This document shows, in pieces, positions 1 to 11,900 of a stretch of DNA of 64,000 nucleotides. The DNA is from Thermothielavioides terrestris NRRL 8126 (taxonomy: Eukaryota; Ascomycota; Sordariomycetes; Sordariales; Chaetomiaceae): positions 7,192,001 through 7,256,000 of the forward strand of contig NC_016457.1 in assembly GCF_000226115.1 (NCBI RefSeq). The letters are read 5' to 3'. The translations under genes were made by a program, and so were the position numbers. Within the stretch, counting starts at the first letter, position 1, and the number at the start of each line of letters is the position of its first letter. Under the pieces are notes generated by a model. That model saw nothing but the letters and a program-made list of their open reading frames with translations, was not told the DNA's origin and searched no databases.

Positions 1-255
1 AACACGACCGGCTACCTCATCCTGCCCGACCCCAGGACGTACCGCTTCGTCATCGGCCAGGGCGGCAGCAAGGTCAACGCGATCCGCAAGCAGAGCGGCT
101 GCCGGATCAACGTGCCCCGCGACCAGTCGCAGGGCGAGGCAATCGAGATTGTCGGCTCGCGGGACGGTGTCGAGAAGGCCAAGGAGCTTATCCTGGCCGC
201 CGTGAAGGAGGGCGTCAGCGCCAGCGGCGCCAGCGGACGGCAGCCGCGCGAGTAG
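1..255 (+). CDS. Vigilin/Scp160-type KH-domain protein, 3' end only
   Basis: Frame 1 is open from the first base to a TAG at 253-255 and encodes the last 84 residues of a longer protein. It holds one KH RNA-binding domain: residues VIGQGGSKVNAIRKQSGC carry the GxxG loop that contacts single-stranded RNA, followed by an EIVGS..GVEKAKELI segment typical of the last strands and helix. A short Ser/Gly/Ala-rich tail ends in QPRE. The pattern 'phi-I-L-P-D-P-R-T-Y-R-F-V-I-G' is what the final repeats of fungal vigilin (Scp160 family, polysome- and ER-associated mRNA binding) look like, but with only one domain visible another multi-KH protein is possible. The start and all other domains lie upstream of the window. 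Confidence 0.8.
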   Translation, partial: NTTGYLILPDPRTYRFVIGQGGSKVNAIRKQSGCRINVPRDQSQGEAIEIVGSRDGVEKAKELILAAVKEGVSASGASGRQPRE

Positions 256-1118
256 GACCGCGCGGCGACGGCCGTCTCGTTGTCGGTGGGCGCGCGCACT
301 TGGCTGCCGATGGGTTAGCTCGGAGGTAGCCAGCCGTGCCTTGGGATGGGGTGGGTATGGATGGAGGGACGGAGAGGGATGCTCGCCACTCATTCGCTCA
401 GTTCGATCAGTATGTTAGTCACTGGAAGGAGGAGACAAATCGGGAGGTGGGTTGGGTTTGCAAAGGTTGGGTGCTTGGTGGTTGATCTGCAACATACAAA
501 TGGAACAGGCAGACCGTGGCGAGTTGGTTTGTTTGGCAGGCGCGCGAGCATGTTCATACATGCATGCATGCATGTATGCATCGCTTGCCCTGCTTCGAGG
601 TGCGATTTGATGGGTAGAGTTATCTAGGTAGTTAATCCCTATTCTATATCGCGTTGTGTTGTATTTCCTGCCGTGATTGCGCAGTTGCTTTGCGTAGCTG
701 ATGTTCAGTTAATTACCTTATCTCAGGCAGGTAGCCAAGGTAGTCCAAGATAATGGTCACTTGACGCAAAAGCAGTTTGAGAGACGATCAAGTGCGCAAT
801 GGAGAGAGGGGGGGATGGACATGGACGACGAGCAGACGCAGAGGGAATTTGGTTACAAAGAGGGGAATACCACCAACACCACACAGCCTCAGCCAGCGGA
901 TTCCGCTCTAACTGTTGCAGATAGCCGGCTAAGACTTGGAGGAAGCAGCCTGCAAGTCGATCCGCCAACAATCAAGGGGCATGCGGTGACTGCGCAGGGA
1001 AATACACGATGGCGTCCAATCAACCCCCCCGGCAGCGATTCGACCCCGGGCCGAACCCTCCCCCTGAGACCGCTGTTTGTGTCTACACTACTGCTCCAAG
1101 CATCCCAAACTTCAAATC
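256..1118. other. Intergenic: KH gene 3' region and APH-like gene promoter
   Basis: No coding gene was recognised. It contains a TGCA-rich run near 555-580 (overlapping tgcatgcatgcatg) and G-rich stretches. The short open frames here lack recognisable domains. The last ~100 bases are C-rich and form the likely leader of the next gene. Confidence 0.5.
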
Positions 1119-2861
1119 ATGGCGGATGCAGACAAGGACGGCAGAAACAACGACAGCGGCAACGGCAATGGCAGCGTTCCCGCTCCCACCCCAGCTCCTG
1201 CCACAAAGAACAAGCGGGACCGGGAGAATGGCATGTTCGCAGACTCGCTTGTGGACGCGAGATCCGAAGAGCTCGACGGCCTGCTGCAGAGGAAATTGGA
1301 CCTCTTGTTTGAAAAGAACCGAATGATGGACATCTTCAACTTTATCATCAAACACCGGCCAGGGACCCCAGTACGGCCCCATCAGTCCGTCCGTGGCTCT
1401 TACAATGCCGTCTTCGGCGTCGAATACACCGACGGGCATGCGATCCTCCGGGTGCCGCTTCCAGGGAGCGTCGCTTTTGGAGACGAGAAGGTCCGAGCCG
1501 AGGTGGCAACCATGCGGTACATCGAGAAGATGACCTCGGTGCCCGTGCCGCACATCTACCACTGGGGCACCGCCGCGGAGAACCCCCTCGGGCTCGGTGC
1601 CTTCATCATTACGGAATACATCCCCCACGCAAAGAATCTAACCGAGGTGCTCGGTGTACCGAATGTCGAGGGTGGCCAGCAGAAGTATCTGGACCCCAAT
1701 GTTCCCAAGGACAAGCTCGAACGCATGTACAAGCAGGTCGCCGGCATCGTCCTGCAGCTCTCCAAGCTGGAGATGCCCAAGATCGGCTCTCTCCGGGAGG
1801 AGGAGGAAGGGGGCTCCTTCATCGTCGGCGGCCGCCCACTCACCAAGGACATGAACGACCTGGTCACCATGGGCGGGATCCCGCCCGCCGTCCTCCCGCC
1901 GGAAGACGCCACCTACCGGACCTCGGACGAGTGGTACGCGGCCCTCGCCGACCTGCACGTCGCCCACCTGGCCTTCCAGCGCAACAACGCCATCGCCTCG
2001 GCCGACGACTGCCGCGACAAGTTCGTCGCCCGCTACCTCTTCCGCCAGCAGGCGCGCCGCGGGAAGCTTCTCGCGCCCGCCCACGACAAATCGTCAGCAG
2101 CACCAGCAGCAGCAGCAGCAGACGGACGACCGCCGCCAGGGAAGTGGCGGGAGAAGGAGAAGGAGAAGGCGAAGGAGAAGGAGAAGGAGACGTTCCGTCT
2201 GCAGATCGACGACTTCCGGCCGCACAACATCCTGGTCGACGCGGACCTCAACGTGGTGGGCGTCGTCGACTGGGAGTGGGCCTACTTCGCCCCGGCCTCC
2301 TTCGCCCGCGCCCCGCCGTGGTGGCTGCTGCTCACCGTGCCCGAGTACTGGCGCGGCACCGTCCTGGACTTCCGGGACGAGTTCGCGGGCGTGCTGGACG
2401 TCTTCCTCAGGGCGCTGCGCGCCTGTGAGGACGAGGAGGAGGAGGAGAAAGCGAAGGAGAAGGAAGAGGAGGACGAGGAGGAGGAGGAAGAGTGGTCGAT
2501 CGAGCGGTACATCAGCGCGCTGAGCCTCAGCCCCGACGACGACGACGACGACGACGCGGTTCGGCTGTCGGACCGCATGAGATGGAGCTGGGAGGCGGGG
2601 GATTTCTGGGCCGTCTACGCGGCCCGTCGGTGCTACGCGTTCGAGCCCGTGTTTTGGGAGTTCCTGGACGAGCGCTTCTTTGGCGAGAACGTCGAGGGCG
2701 GTTACGAAGGGAGGATGCACTTGCTGTCGGAGAAGGCGAAGAGGCGGATGGAGCTGTTGGTCGAGCGGAAGCTGGGGGAGCGCAAGGAGAAAAAGATTGT
2801 AGACTGGGACCCTGACGAGGCCAAGGCCTATCTGGCCGAGATCCTCGCTGATCTCGATTAA
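1119..2861 (+). CDS. Aminoglycoside phosphotransferase (APH)/choline-kinase-like protein
   Basis: This is a single-exon gene of 580 residues. The ATG at 1119 (MADADKDG) was preferred over an in-frame ATG 14 codons upstream because family similarity begins later and the context is better. The kinase-like fold is shown by an N-lobe (SVRGSYNAVFGVEYTDGHAI) and, near residue 365, the segment DDFRPHNILVD followed by VVGVVDWEWA. These match the Brenner catalytic loop and the metal-binding D-W-E of APH-family enzymes. The usual loop HxDxxxxN is altered: its first His is replaced, giving I-D-D-F-R-P-H-N, as is common in fungal APH paralogues. Three low-complexity inserts interrupt the C-lobe: a Lys/Glu stretch, an acidic Glu/Asp/Lys stretch and a run of seven Asp. 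Such fungal APH proteins are numerous and mostly of unknown substrate, so none is proposed. Confidence 0.85.
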   Translation: MADADKDGRNNDSGNGNGSVPAPTPAPATKNKRDRENGMFADSLVDARSEELDGLLQRKLDLLFEKNRMMDIFNFIIKHRPGTPVRPHQSVRGSYNAVFGVEYTDGHAILRVPLPGSVAFGDEKVRAEVATMRYIEKMTSVPVPHIYHWGTAAENPLGLGAFIITEYIPHAKNLTEVLGVPNVEGGQQKYLDPNVPKDKLERMYKQVAGIVLQLSKLEMPKIGSLREEEEGGSFIVGGRPLTKDMNDLVTMGGIPPAVLPPEDATYRTSDEWYAALADLHVAHLAFQRNNAIASADDCRDKFVARYLFRQQARRGKLLAPAHDKSSAAPAAAAADGRPPPGKWREKEKEKAKEKEKETFRLQIDDFRPHNILVDADLNVVGVVDWEWAYFAPASFARAPPWWLLLTVPEYWRGTVLDFRDEFAGVLDVFLRALRACEDEEEEEKAKEKEEEDEEEEEEWSIERYISALSLSPDDDDDDDAVRLSDRMRWSWEAGDFWAVYAARRCYAFEPVFWEFLDERFFGENVEGGYEGRMHLLSEKAKRRMELLVERKLGERKEKKIVDWDPDEAKAYLAEILADLD

Positions 2862-3704
2862 CACACTCGGCCCTACTTAATCCGTCGTTTGCAACCAAGC
2901 ACTCGTACGAGTACACTTAAACAACTAAGCTTGGAGCGAGGGAGAGAAAGGGAGTAAATCCAGGCTGATGAGCGGCGTATCTTCTGGCTGGCTTGACGGG
3001 TAGTGAACAGAAAGGGCTAGCTAGTGTGACGGGCTCTTCCATTAACAGACCTAGCTCTGGAGGGATTCGCCGAACTGAAGGTGAACGCAAGGGAACTGGA
3101 TTCGGCGAAGCCAAAAGCAACGTTGTTAAATACCCCGACCACCACCACATGTGTAACCGGCCCCTAATGCGATCACCCTTTATCTAGAATAATTTTCCTT
3201 CCCCCTACCACGTACGGCCATAGGTGGTAGAAAACTCGGGATCCCGTCCGCTCTCCCCTAGATAAGCTACCAACCGCCGGATTAGTAGTTGGGTCGGTGA
3301 CGACCAGCGAATCCCCGGTGCTGTACGTTTTTGCCCTTTTTTCTTCTTTCCTGTTCGCTTCTACCTTATTCATTTTTTTTTTTTTTATTGACACCAGTTA
3401 GTTAATTCCATCGCGAAGTCCACTACCTATGTCACGACGTTGTGGTGCGTCATGGTGAGGCGGAAGGAAGGAAAGGGTGGATTGAGGATGAGGGTGGGGA
3501 GTATTGACTGACTGGTTTGTGGGCGGTATAATGACGACTACCAAACTGTTTTGGCGCCATCTCTGATCTCCAGCCTTCAATTACGCAGCAGGTAACCTAG
3601 CGCAGGTTTGTTGAACATCCTGTCGCCTAGTGATCCTTTTGCAGTCTTGGAAGATCCCGTGCTCTATGATTTGTCTACGTAACCACATAACTACAATTCA
3701 ACAC
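2862..3704. other. Intergenic between two convergent genes
   Basis: Shared 3' region of the APH-like gene (+) and the ataxin-10-domain gene (-). A T14 run lies at 3373-3386. I see no gene here. Confidence 0.5.
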
Positions 3705-6700
3705 TTACATAAAATCCTCCTCTTCTCCCTCCTCCTCCTCCGTCTCGTCCGCATCCAGCCTCCTCCCCATCGCCAGCCGCGCCGCCTCGTCCGCCAGCGT
3801 GATGATATCGCGCAGAAGCTCCTCGGGCCGACTCCGCGGCGGCAAAGTTGCTGACGACGCCGTTCCCGATCCCGCGCCACCCTGCATCGGCGGCAACGTG
3901 TTCCTGCTGTCGTGCGTGTTCCCCAACTTGCTATCGATATCCGCCACGGCCGCCGCGACAGCGGCCGCAGACGCCAGCGGCGGGAGCGCCCGCCCAGCAC
4001 CGGCAGACGAGCTGGAAGGGACAACGGGTTTGGGCGGCGCGGCCTCGCCGGGCGCTCGAAGGCGGACCTTGACCTCCCCCGCGATGCCGTCTATCCGCAG
4101 GGATGTGGTCGGCGGGGTCTGGCCGTCTCCCGCCTGGGGAGGCCGCAGATTGGGCGGCGGGGACGTGGCGATCAGCTCGCGCAGGTACTTGTTGGCCTCC
4201 TCGGAGCCGTCCATGAGCCACTTGAGGCAGATCTGGACGCGCTCGCGGGCATAGCGGTTGTGGTCGTCGTAGACGCAGCAGTTGAGCAGGCTGATGATGC
4301 CGTTGTGGCGGAGGATCTGGGACTGCACCTCCGGATTGCCCGGGCTGCTGCGGCCGGGCGGTGGCTGGAGCAGGCCGGCCAGGATGTGCAGGATCTGGCC
4401 TTTGATTCCGGCCCAGGGGTATTTGTGCGCTGGCTCCTCGAGCGGCGGAGGCGGGGCGAGCGGGTGGTCTTCCGAGTCGTAGCCTTGGTCATGATCGTCA
4501 TGGCGGGCGGCATGTTGTGCTTGTTGTTGGCGGTGAGCCGCGCTGTTCGCCGGGTCGACCATTGGTTTCTTGGGCACGCCGGCTTCTAGGCCCTTCAGAA
4601 GGGTCAGCAGTTCGTATGTGGCTTCCCATTCGATCAGGTAGCGCCGAGTCTCGGGAACCTCGATGACGGTGTTCAAAAGCTCCAAGAACTGCTGTATCCC
4701 GTCCTTGGCGCGTTCCATATCCCAGCTATCGACTGGGAAGTCGGCCGGGTCGCAGAGCTCGTTGCGGATCTGGGCCTGCAGATGCATCAGCGCCGCACAC
4801 TCGGGCACTATCCGGCTGCGGAACTGGATGAACAGGAAGTGCAGCAGCTTGACGTCCCGGAGATGCTCCTTCGAGTCGGCAGGTGGTGGGTCGTTGTTCC
4901 GGGCTCGGAACATGTTGTTGACCAGCCTAAGGAGAACAGTCTGAGCGGGAGAGATGATGTCCTTGGGGATGCGCAAAGACTGCCAGGCATAAGGAACCAG
5001 CGCGCTGTGGTGGATCGCCTCGACGATCTGCGTCGTGAGCTGGAAGATCAGCGACTGCTCGCTCTTTTCCCAGACGGCAATGAACACGAGAATCTCCCGA
5101 AGCAGGCTTCTCCCGCACTCAAGTGCCAAGAACATCCTGCATCGTGTCTTCTGGAGGTTCTCGCCCGCCCGGCTCAATGCCAAGCCGGCGTTGTCCAGGA
5201 TGCAGGACTTGACGATCATATGTAGCGCCTCGATCTGCTTAGGGTCGAGAATGTTGGGGACCTCGGTCAGCAGGCCGTTCATGGGCCCTTCGCCGTACGA
5301 GTCGTCATCGTCGATGTCTTCCTCCTCTATCATGTCATCATTGTACTCGTGGACGTAATGGCCGCCGTCCTTGCCTTCTTGGTCTGCGACCCCTCCGGGC
5401 AATGAGGCGCCCTCGGCGGAGTGAACGGAGCCCTCGTGCTCGGCAGTGCGGTATGAGTGGGCGTACCGGTTGACGAGATTTGCTTTGCAGTTCTCGGTCC
5501 TCTGCTGGGCAAACTCGACTGTCGGCATAGGGACGACCCACTCGTCGTAGTTGGGATCCCGAGTCTTGAGCCACCACGTATCGATCTCCCTCGACACCCG
5601 ACCGTAGGCTTTGTCTTGCTCGAACTTATCGGGCTCGTCTTCTTTCCACTGCGGCGTGATCTTGGTGTCGTCGGTGACGTCGTCTGCCCGCACACGCACC
5701 GTGCCTTCGGGCAGCCAGTTCCATGCCAGTGGAGAAATACAGGGCAGGTGGCCCGGAGGAGAACCTTTGCTCGCTACAGTGTTCTCGTACTCGGTAAGCA
5801 GCTGGCGTGCCTTGTCGCAGAAGCGCGAATTGCGCTCAAACCAGTTTTGGACTTCAGTCTTGGCCACGTCGGGACGGAAGTCTCCGTAGACGTTGCCATC
5901 CGGCTCGTCTGCGAGGGCATCGTCGTCGAAAAGAACGGTGGACCAAAATGCCATCTTGTTGCGGTCGTTCTTGGCAATCCAATTATGCGCTTGCTGGAGA
6001 CATGTCACGAGCAGCTTCTTGTCTAGGAGCGAGTCAGCAATGGATCCAGAGCCCGAAGGGGGCGAGTATCTCTTACACAACTCGGTAATCTCGCTCAGCT
6101 TTAAGCGAGCAGCCTCCTCGAGAACGTCACCGTCATAAGCCTTACTTGTGACGTTGATGCAGAGGATGATTGTCTGGTAGAGCATCTGGTCGAACTGGGC
6201 GGCAGCACACAGGTCCTGGGGAATCTCGGGCTCCGGAACGACGAGAAGGTTCCTTGCAATGTGCATAAGTTTGATGAGCAGCTGGAGATCCTCCTTGAGG
6301 GAGGGGTAGTTCTTCGTTATCAGGGCCGTGCTCTCCAGCGGCGTCACGCCCTTGTCAGGATCGTTGAGGCTGGCGAGGGGCCCGATGGACCTCGTGGTCA
6401 AACTGGGGATGGCGGCAGCAAAGTCTCTAGTGAGCCATATCCAGACCTCGACGCTCTTGGACAGAACCTCTCTGGGAGGCGTGTTAGAGAAGCAGATCTG
6501 GGGCAGGACAGGACGGGCGGAAGGCCAGGCTCTCACCTGACGTCTTTTAGATTGTGTGTCTTCTCCAGTGTTCTCGAGATGAACTTGGTGACATATGCCA
6601 TGGTCCGGGGTCCAATGGCAGGGTCAAGCTTGAGCCAGCCCTCAAAACAACTCATGGCGGAGGTGAAGCAAAGCTCCTCGATGCTCAAAGGCCGGTGAGG

Positions 6701-6751
6701 GGTCGCTGCCGCCGGAGGGGCAGCCTCGGCCGGCGACGCGGTAGACGCCAT
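3705..6751 (-). CDS. Ataxin-10-domain protein (Ctr86-like)
   Basis: Three exons are read on the minus strand: 6751-6537, 6471-6077 and 6022-3705, giving 975 residues. Intron 1 (65 nt) is GTGAGA..CAG. Intron 2 (54 nt) is GTAAGA..TAG with a CTGAC branch site; it is a multiple of three and has no stop, so a plain ORF call would read through it. The C-terminal part (about residues 735-835) has PWAGIKGQILHILAGLL, then SLLNCCVYDDHNRYARERVQ and CLKWLMDGSEEANKYL. This is the pattern of the ataxin-10 homology domain (re-initiation on 'I-L-x-C-C-x-D-D-x-N-P-F'), shared with yeast Ctr86. The rest is alpha-helical and probably armadillo-like, with acidic patches near the middle and an acidic tail ending EEEEGEEEDFM. 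Ataxin-10 family proteins are cytoplasmic scaffolds linked to cytokinesis; the role here is inferred only from the domain. The gene shares a divergent promoter with MTA phosphorylase. Confidence 0.85.
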
Positions 6752-7497
6752 GGCTATGCACTGCCAAGACTACGTCGTCCGTCCACAGTTTCGCTGTCAG
6801 ACTTCAGTCTCCGGTCTCGCCGGTTCGCCGTCGATGTACGAGTTACAGTCAACTCTGAGAGGAAGGCGGCGAAGTCGTCCGGAGTAGTAGAGAGGTGTTG
6901 TTGAGCCCCCGGTTATGATGGCGATATTCAAAGATGTGGAAAGGAAGGAACAAAAAGTAAATTCAACGGCGATTTTATAATATATCCACTTCCAGGCTGC
7001 TGCCTTTCCGCTGATATCTGGAAGTTTTGAAGCTGTTTATTATTTCCTGGCGTGCGCAAGATTCGGCCGTCGATTTTGAGCCCAGTGTGTGATAATTAAC
7101 AAACCGAAGTCCCCATCCCGCTTCACTGCGGCAGGCAGACGGGTCCCCACTCCGGGCTAACCGCTTCAGATCGTACCCCCTGTCCAGGCCGCTAGTGTAC
7201 CAGACAAGGATGGACCCGTCAAAAGTCAACGTCGTCGCAGCGGCGGGGTAAAAATTGCCCCGTCAGCCCCTCCAAGAATTGCGAGAGCGGGCGCAGGGGA
7301 CGGGGTAGAGGACCGCCTGCTGAATAAAAGGCGACTGCTTGAAGCTGCCGAACGAAGCCTGCTGCCGCCGTGCTGCCGCCGTGCTGCCGCTGTCGTCAAA
7401 AACACTCGGACTCAACTTTTACCTCCCCCCGCCCATTCATTCATTCATTCATTCGTTGACTCGCTCAACTCAGCCAACAATCACCCGGCCGCCCGCC
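6752..7497. promoter_or_regulatory. Divergent promoter region, ataxin-10-domain gene / MTA phosphorylase
   Basis: 746 bases separate the two start codons. A TATA-like ATAAAAG sits near 7323, about 175 bases before the phosphorylase ATG. A short (CATT)5 run at 7434-7454 lies in its pyrimidine-rich leader. No gene was seen. Confidence 0.45.
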
Positions 7498-8516
7498 ATG
7501 ACCGTCGATCTCGTTGATCTCCCGTCGAACTTCGACAGTGAGGCACCTCCGTGCTCCTATACTAAACTGCTGTAGCCTGCCTCGTTCCCCTAAACTAACC
7601 AATCCGCAACTCCTAACCAGGGCCGGTGCACATCGCCGTAATAGGCGGCACGGGCCTGTCCAGCCTGCCGGGCTACACCCCCGTCGCCGCCCTGACGCCG
7701 GTCACGCCGTGGGGCACGCCTTCGTCGCCGATCCTCATCCTCGAGCACGCCGGCGTGCCGGTGGCCTTCCTGGCGCGGCACGGGCTGCACCACCAGCTGG
7801 CGCCGCACGAGGTGCCGTCGCGCGCCAACATCGCCGCGCTGCGCGCGCTGGGCGTGCGCACGGTCATCGCCTTCTCCGCCGTCGGCTCGCTGCGCGAGGA
7901 GATCAAGCCGATGGACTTCGTCGTGCCGGACCAGATCATCGACCGCACCAAGGGCGTGCGGCCCTTCACCTTCTTCGAGGGCGGCGTGGTGGGCCACGTC
8001 GGCTTCGCGGACCCGTTCGACGCCGGGCTGGCCGCCGTCGTGCAGCGGTGCGCGGCCGCCATGCGCGGCGACGGCGTCACCCTGCACAGCGGCGGCACCG
8101 TCGTGTGCATGGAGGGCCCGCAGTTCAGCACCCGCGCCGAGAGCAACATGTACCGGGCCTGGGGCGGCAGCGTCATCAACATGAGCGCGCTGCCCGAGGC
8201 GAAGCTGGCGCGCGAGGCCGAGCTGGCGTACCAGATGATCTGCATGGCGACCGACTACGACTGCTGGCACACGACCGAGGATGTGGACGTGGCCATGGTG
8301 ATGAAGTACATGGCGGCCAACAGCGAGAACGCGAAGCACCTGGTGGGCGCCGTGCTGGACGAGCTGTGCAAGAACGAGAACAGCGAGCTGGTGCTGGCCA
8401 AGAAGTGGGAGGGCAGCGCCCAGGGCGCGGTCAAGTTCATGACCAAGCCTGCCGGGCGGGATCCTGAGGCGATGAAGAGGATCGAGTATCTGTTCCCAGG
8501 GTTCTGGGCCGAGTGA
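7498..8516 (+). CDS. S-methyl-5'-thioadenosine phosphorylase (MTAP)
   Basis: Two exons (7498-7537 and 7621-8516) encode 311 residues; the 83-nt intron is GTGAGG..CAG with a CTAAC branch site. The enzyme cleaves methylthioadenosine with phosphate to adenine and methylthioribose-1-phosphate, the first step of the methionine salvage pathway (yeast Meu1). The sequence shows the nucleoside phosphorylase family 2 features: IGGTGL at the phosphate site just after the intron, FLARHG, then GTVVCMEGPQFSTRAES and the signature INMSALPEAKLAREAELAY..TDYDCW. Length and motifs agree with fungal MTAPs rather than purine nucleoside phosphorylase. The first exon has only 13 codons plus one base, and the true N-terminus MTVDLVDLPSNFD-R-PVHIAVIGG is recovered only by joining the exons. 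The product is expected to be cytosolic. Confidence 0.95.
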
Positions 8517-8918
8517 TGGGGTGGAACTGAGCGGTGGGTGGTTTGTTTTGGGCCTTGCTAGATAGGAATGGGTATCTGGGAGTTGATAGACGCGGCAGAT
8601 GATAGATAGACCTGCCGGAGGAACATAGAACGGCGTTTTAATGACCATAGCGTATGTCAACTGGGATTTTGCATGACTGAATGCCGTCTACTGCAAGATG
8701 GTGCAGACCATATGAAAGTAGGTATCGTCAATATCCATGAATGCAACCGAGCCGAATATGCCCACCAAAACCCCCCATCCCTCATCATCAACACACGACT
8801 ACCATCACAGCAATGCCGCCCATATCAAACACGCCACAACACCACAAACAAACAAACAAAGCACAAGATTCAAACAAAAACACACACAAAAAAAGAAAAA
8901 AAATAATAGATCAAATGA
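8517..8918. other. Intergenic between convergent MTAP and MED13 genes
   Basis: An A/C-rich stretch at about 8840-8910 (T/G-rich on the MED13 strand) lies just past the MED13 stop and probably holds its 3' untranslated sequence. No gene was seen. Confidence 0.5.
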
Positions 8919-11900
8919 TCACATCAGAAGATACAGCGCCCTCACCGCCTTCTCCACAACCGCGACATGCCACGGGCGGACGTCGACGTCCCTCTCGACG
9001 ACGCCGCGGACGCGCGCCAGGGTGCCCAGCCCGCGGAAGTACGTCAGCATCTCGCGCAGCAGGCCGTCGTACAGCGCGCGCGCGTTGTCGCTGAACACCA
9101 CGTTGACCTCCATGGCGACCGGCGCGTCCTCGGCGCGCGCCCCCGTCCGCTTGACCAGGTAGCCGCTGGCCAGCGCCGGGTTGAGGTCCGTCAGCGACGC
9201 CGAGTTGTTGAGCCGGTGCGAGACCACCACGCCCCAGGTGGTCTCGGTCGCGTCGACGAGCGTCGTGTCGGGGGCGTCGGGGTCTGGGGCGGGTTGTGCG
9301 TGGGACTGGGGCTGGGAGGAGGAGGAGGTGGTGGTGGTGGGGTTGTTGTCGCCGCCGGGGGTGGTGGTGCCGATCGGCGTGGATGGGTTGTTCCCGGATT
9401 GATCTGGAGAGACCCCCGAGAGTGGTTGCGGGGTTGAAGCGGGTGTGGTGTAGAAGGCGGACGGGGCGGACTGCGGGATCGTGCCGGCGGGCGGGATGAG
9501 CTGGAGTGACGGGTCCGTGTCGACGGTCAGCAGCACCAGGCTGATAGTGGCGCGGTTCTCCGCCTGGGCCATGCCCGACCAGAGCTCCATTTCGTGCTGG
9601 TCCATGGGACCGCACTTAGTGATGACAAGCCGCCAGTGGACCTTGCACGACGAGATCAAGTCGTACGTGGTCTCCCACATCTCGTGGATGACTTCCGCCA
9701 GCTGCCTCGACAGCGGCTTGCCTCGTCTCCCAAGACAGTAGGCTGCCGTTGTTTGAGTGCTGCCCCTGTTGTCCGTCCAGGCGGCGGCGATCCAGCGCTC
9801 ATCTACACTGCGTGCGTACGCGATGTGCATGCACGAGTTCTCCCGGAGCAGGCTCGGCGAGGGAGTGGCGGCCAGCTTGAAATCGATGCCTCGTGGCAGC
9901 GCCCGTTCCAGCACTATCGCTGCTACGGGCGTGGGACCGCCAAAGAGCGTGCAGCGGTCGTAGGTCTCGATGCAAAGCCTGGCGCACTCGGATGGGGACA
10001 AGACAACGAGGAACGTCTCCGAGGCGACCGCGTCGACGGGCACGAGCTGGAGCACCAGCTGGTTGGCAACCTTCTTCTTCCTGTCCGACATGCATCGCTT
10101 GTACTGCTCAAGGAGCTCCTGGAAGGCGGAACACAAGTCCACAATGGAACCGGGGTTTTCCGGCGTGTATGCGAAGTACACCACGATATTCTTTCCCGAA
10201 ACCGGGGAGCTTGCGAGAGCCACAGCGAGACTCGCCATTCGGTCCGTGTACGCCGACCGAGCAGGGGGAAGATTGAGCCCGGGAGAGGCAATCTCTGGGT
10301 CGGTTGAGAGCAATACGACGCCGTCCGCGATGTCGCCAGCCGGGGGTAGCCTCTCAAACGTGCCCAGTCTCATGGACTCGTACGTGCTTTTGACCCTATC
10401 CAGAAACGCGGATGCATTGTCCCGCATGCTTTCAGACTGGGGTAGGACGCACAATCCCACGACATCCTTCGGACCCTGGGCGGGCGCAAGCCCCAAGGTA
10501 TCCCAGAAAGACACGGCAGACGGCAACACCGAGAGCTGTGTGTCGTAGCGTCGGAGCTCGACATGCGGTGCAGGGATGGAGAATATGCCGGGCTTGGGAA
10601 AATCGGCGGGTCTCATCTGGACCCGGCCATTGGGTTGTACCAGTAAGGGCACGTCCTGAACTTCCGCAAAGGGCCGAAGTTGGCATCCCGCCGCCCCGGC
10701 AAGCGACCGTGGCAAAGCCTTCTGCAAGCCCTTGATCGAGTACCGGATGGCCTTGATCAGGCTTCGGCGCACATCTTGGGTTTCGGAGCTCGGCCGTTGC
10801 GGAAACAGTCTGAGAAAGCCGCCGGCCGCCTGCTCGGTGAGGATCTGCGCTACTGTGATAAAATCGTCGTCGGAAATGGATACGCGGAGCGGCACAGGCT
10901 CCGGGTCTGCGAAGTACTTAGCAAGGGGAAACTCGGGGATCTCGGAGTTGGAGAGCCGGGAGAAATCGACGGGGCCGTAGGCCGGAGAATCGGTCGAGAT
11001 GTTGTCCAGCTCCCTGAAAGAGGCGGCCATAGATGTGACGTCGTCGTCCGGACGCCTCCTGACCACGCTCGACTTGGCCGGGGAGGAAGCGCGGCCCACA
11101 CGGTCGCTCGCGTCGTCCGAATCCGAAGCCCAGCTGCTGTCGTCCGAGTCTGAGCGGCCATAATCCGGCTGTGTCGGACTATTGCTGCTGGTGTTACCAG
11201 CCAGCTTGGCCAAAATGGAGCCAATGTCTGACGGTAGTTCTTTGAGATTCCTTCGCTGCCTTGAAAAGCCTGGGAGCCGGTTCCTGGTCAGGGGGCTACC
11301 GGTCGGCGAGAACCCCTTCTCCATGTCTTTCAGACCAGAAGACCTGTAGGCGAACGGTCCTTCGTCTTCATACTTCCGCCGAACGAGCGAAAGGGCGGGA
11401 TCAAAATCGACCTTTTCGAATATACTGCGACGGCGGGCCGGGCGCTGCGGGTTGTTGGGTAGCGATGTGGGCGGTGGGCAGATCGATCCCCGAAATCGCT
11501 TGAGAACTGATCCGAGATTGCTGGGGCTCGGGTTCCTCTTGATCCCGAGGGTAGAATTAAGATTAAAGCTTTCCATATTAGTCTGCTGCCGCCTCTCCTC
11601 AAGCGTGCTGCGGGCGTGCTTCAACTCAGGCTTCGTAAAATGCGGCGATCCTGAACGGACAACGTCCTTGGTTTCCTTTGCGCCAGGCGCAGCCTGGGCG
11701 AGCTCATCAAAATTTTGGTTCCTATCCTCCGAGCCAGCTAATCCCGAAGGATGAATGTCTGGAAGCAGCGGAACATCCATCTCAACGGCAGCAGGCTGCT
11801 CATCGAAGAAGTTGAAGTCGGCATCCGTGAGTTCGTTCCCTTCAAACATATCTTCTCCTAGATCGCCGAATATATTTTCCTCGGAAAAGTTGTTTGCAGG

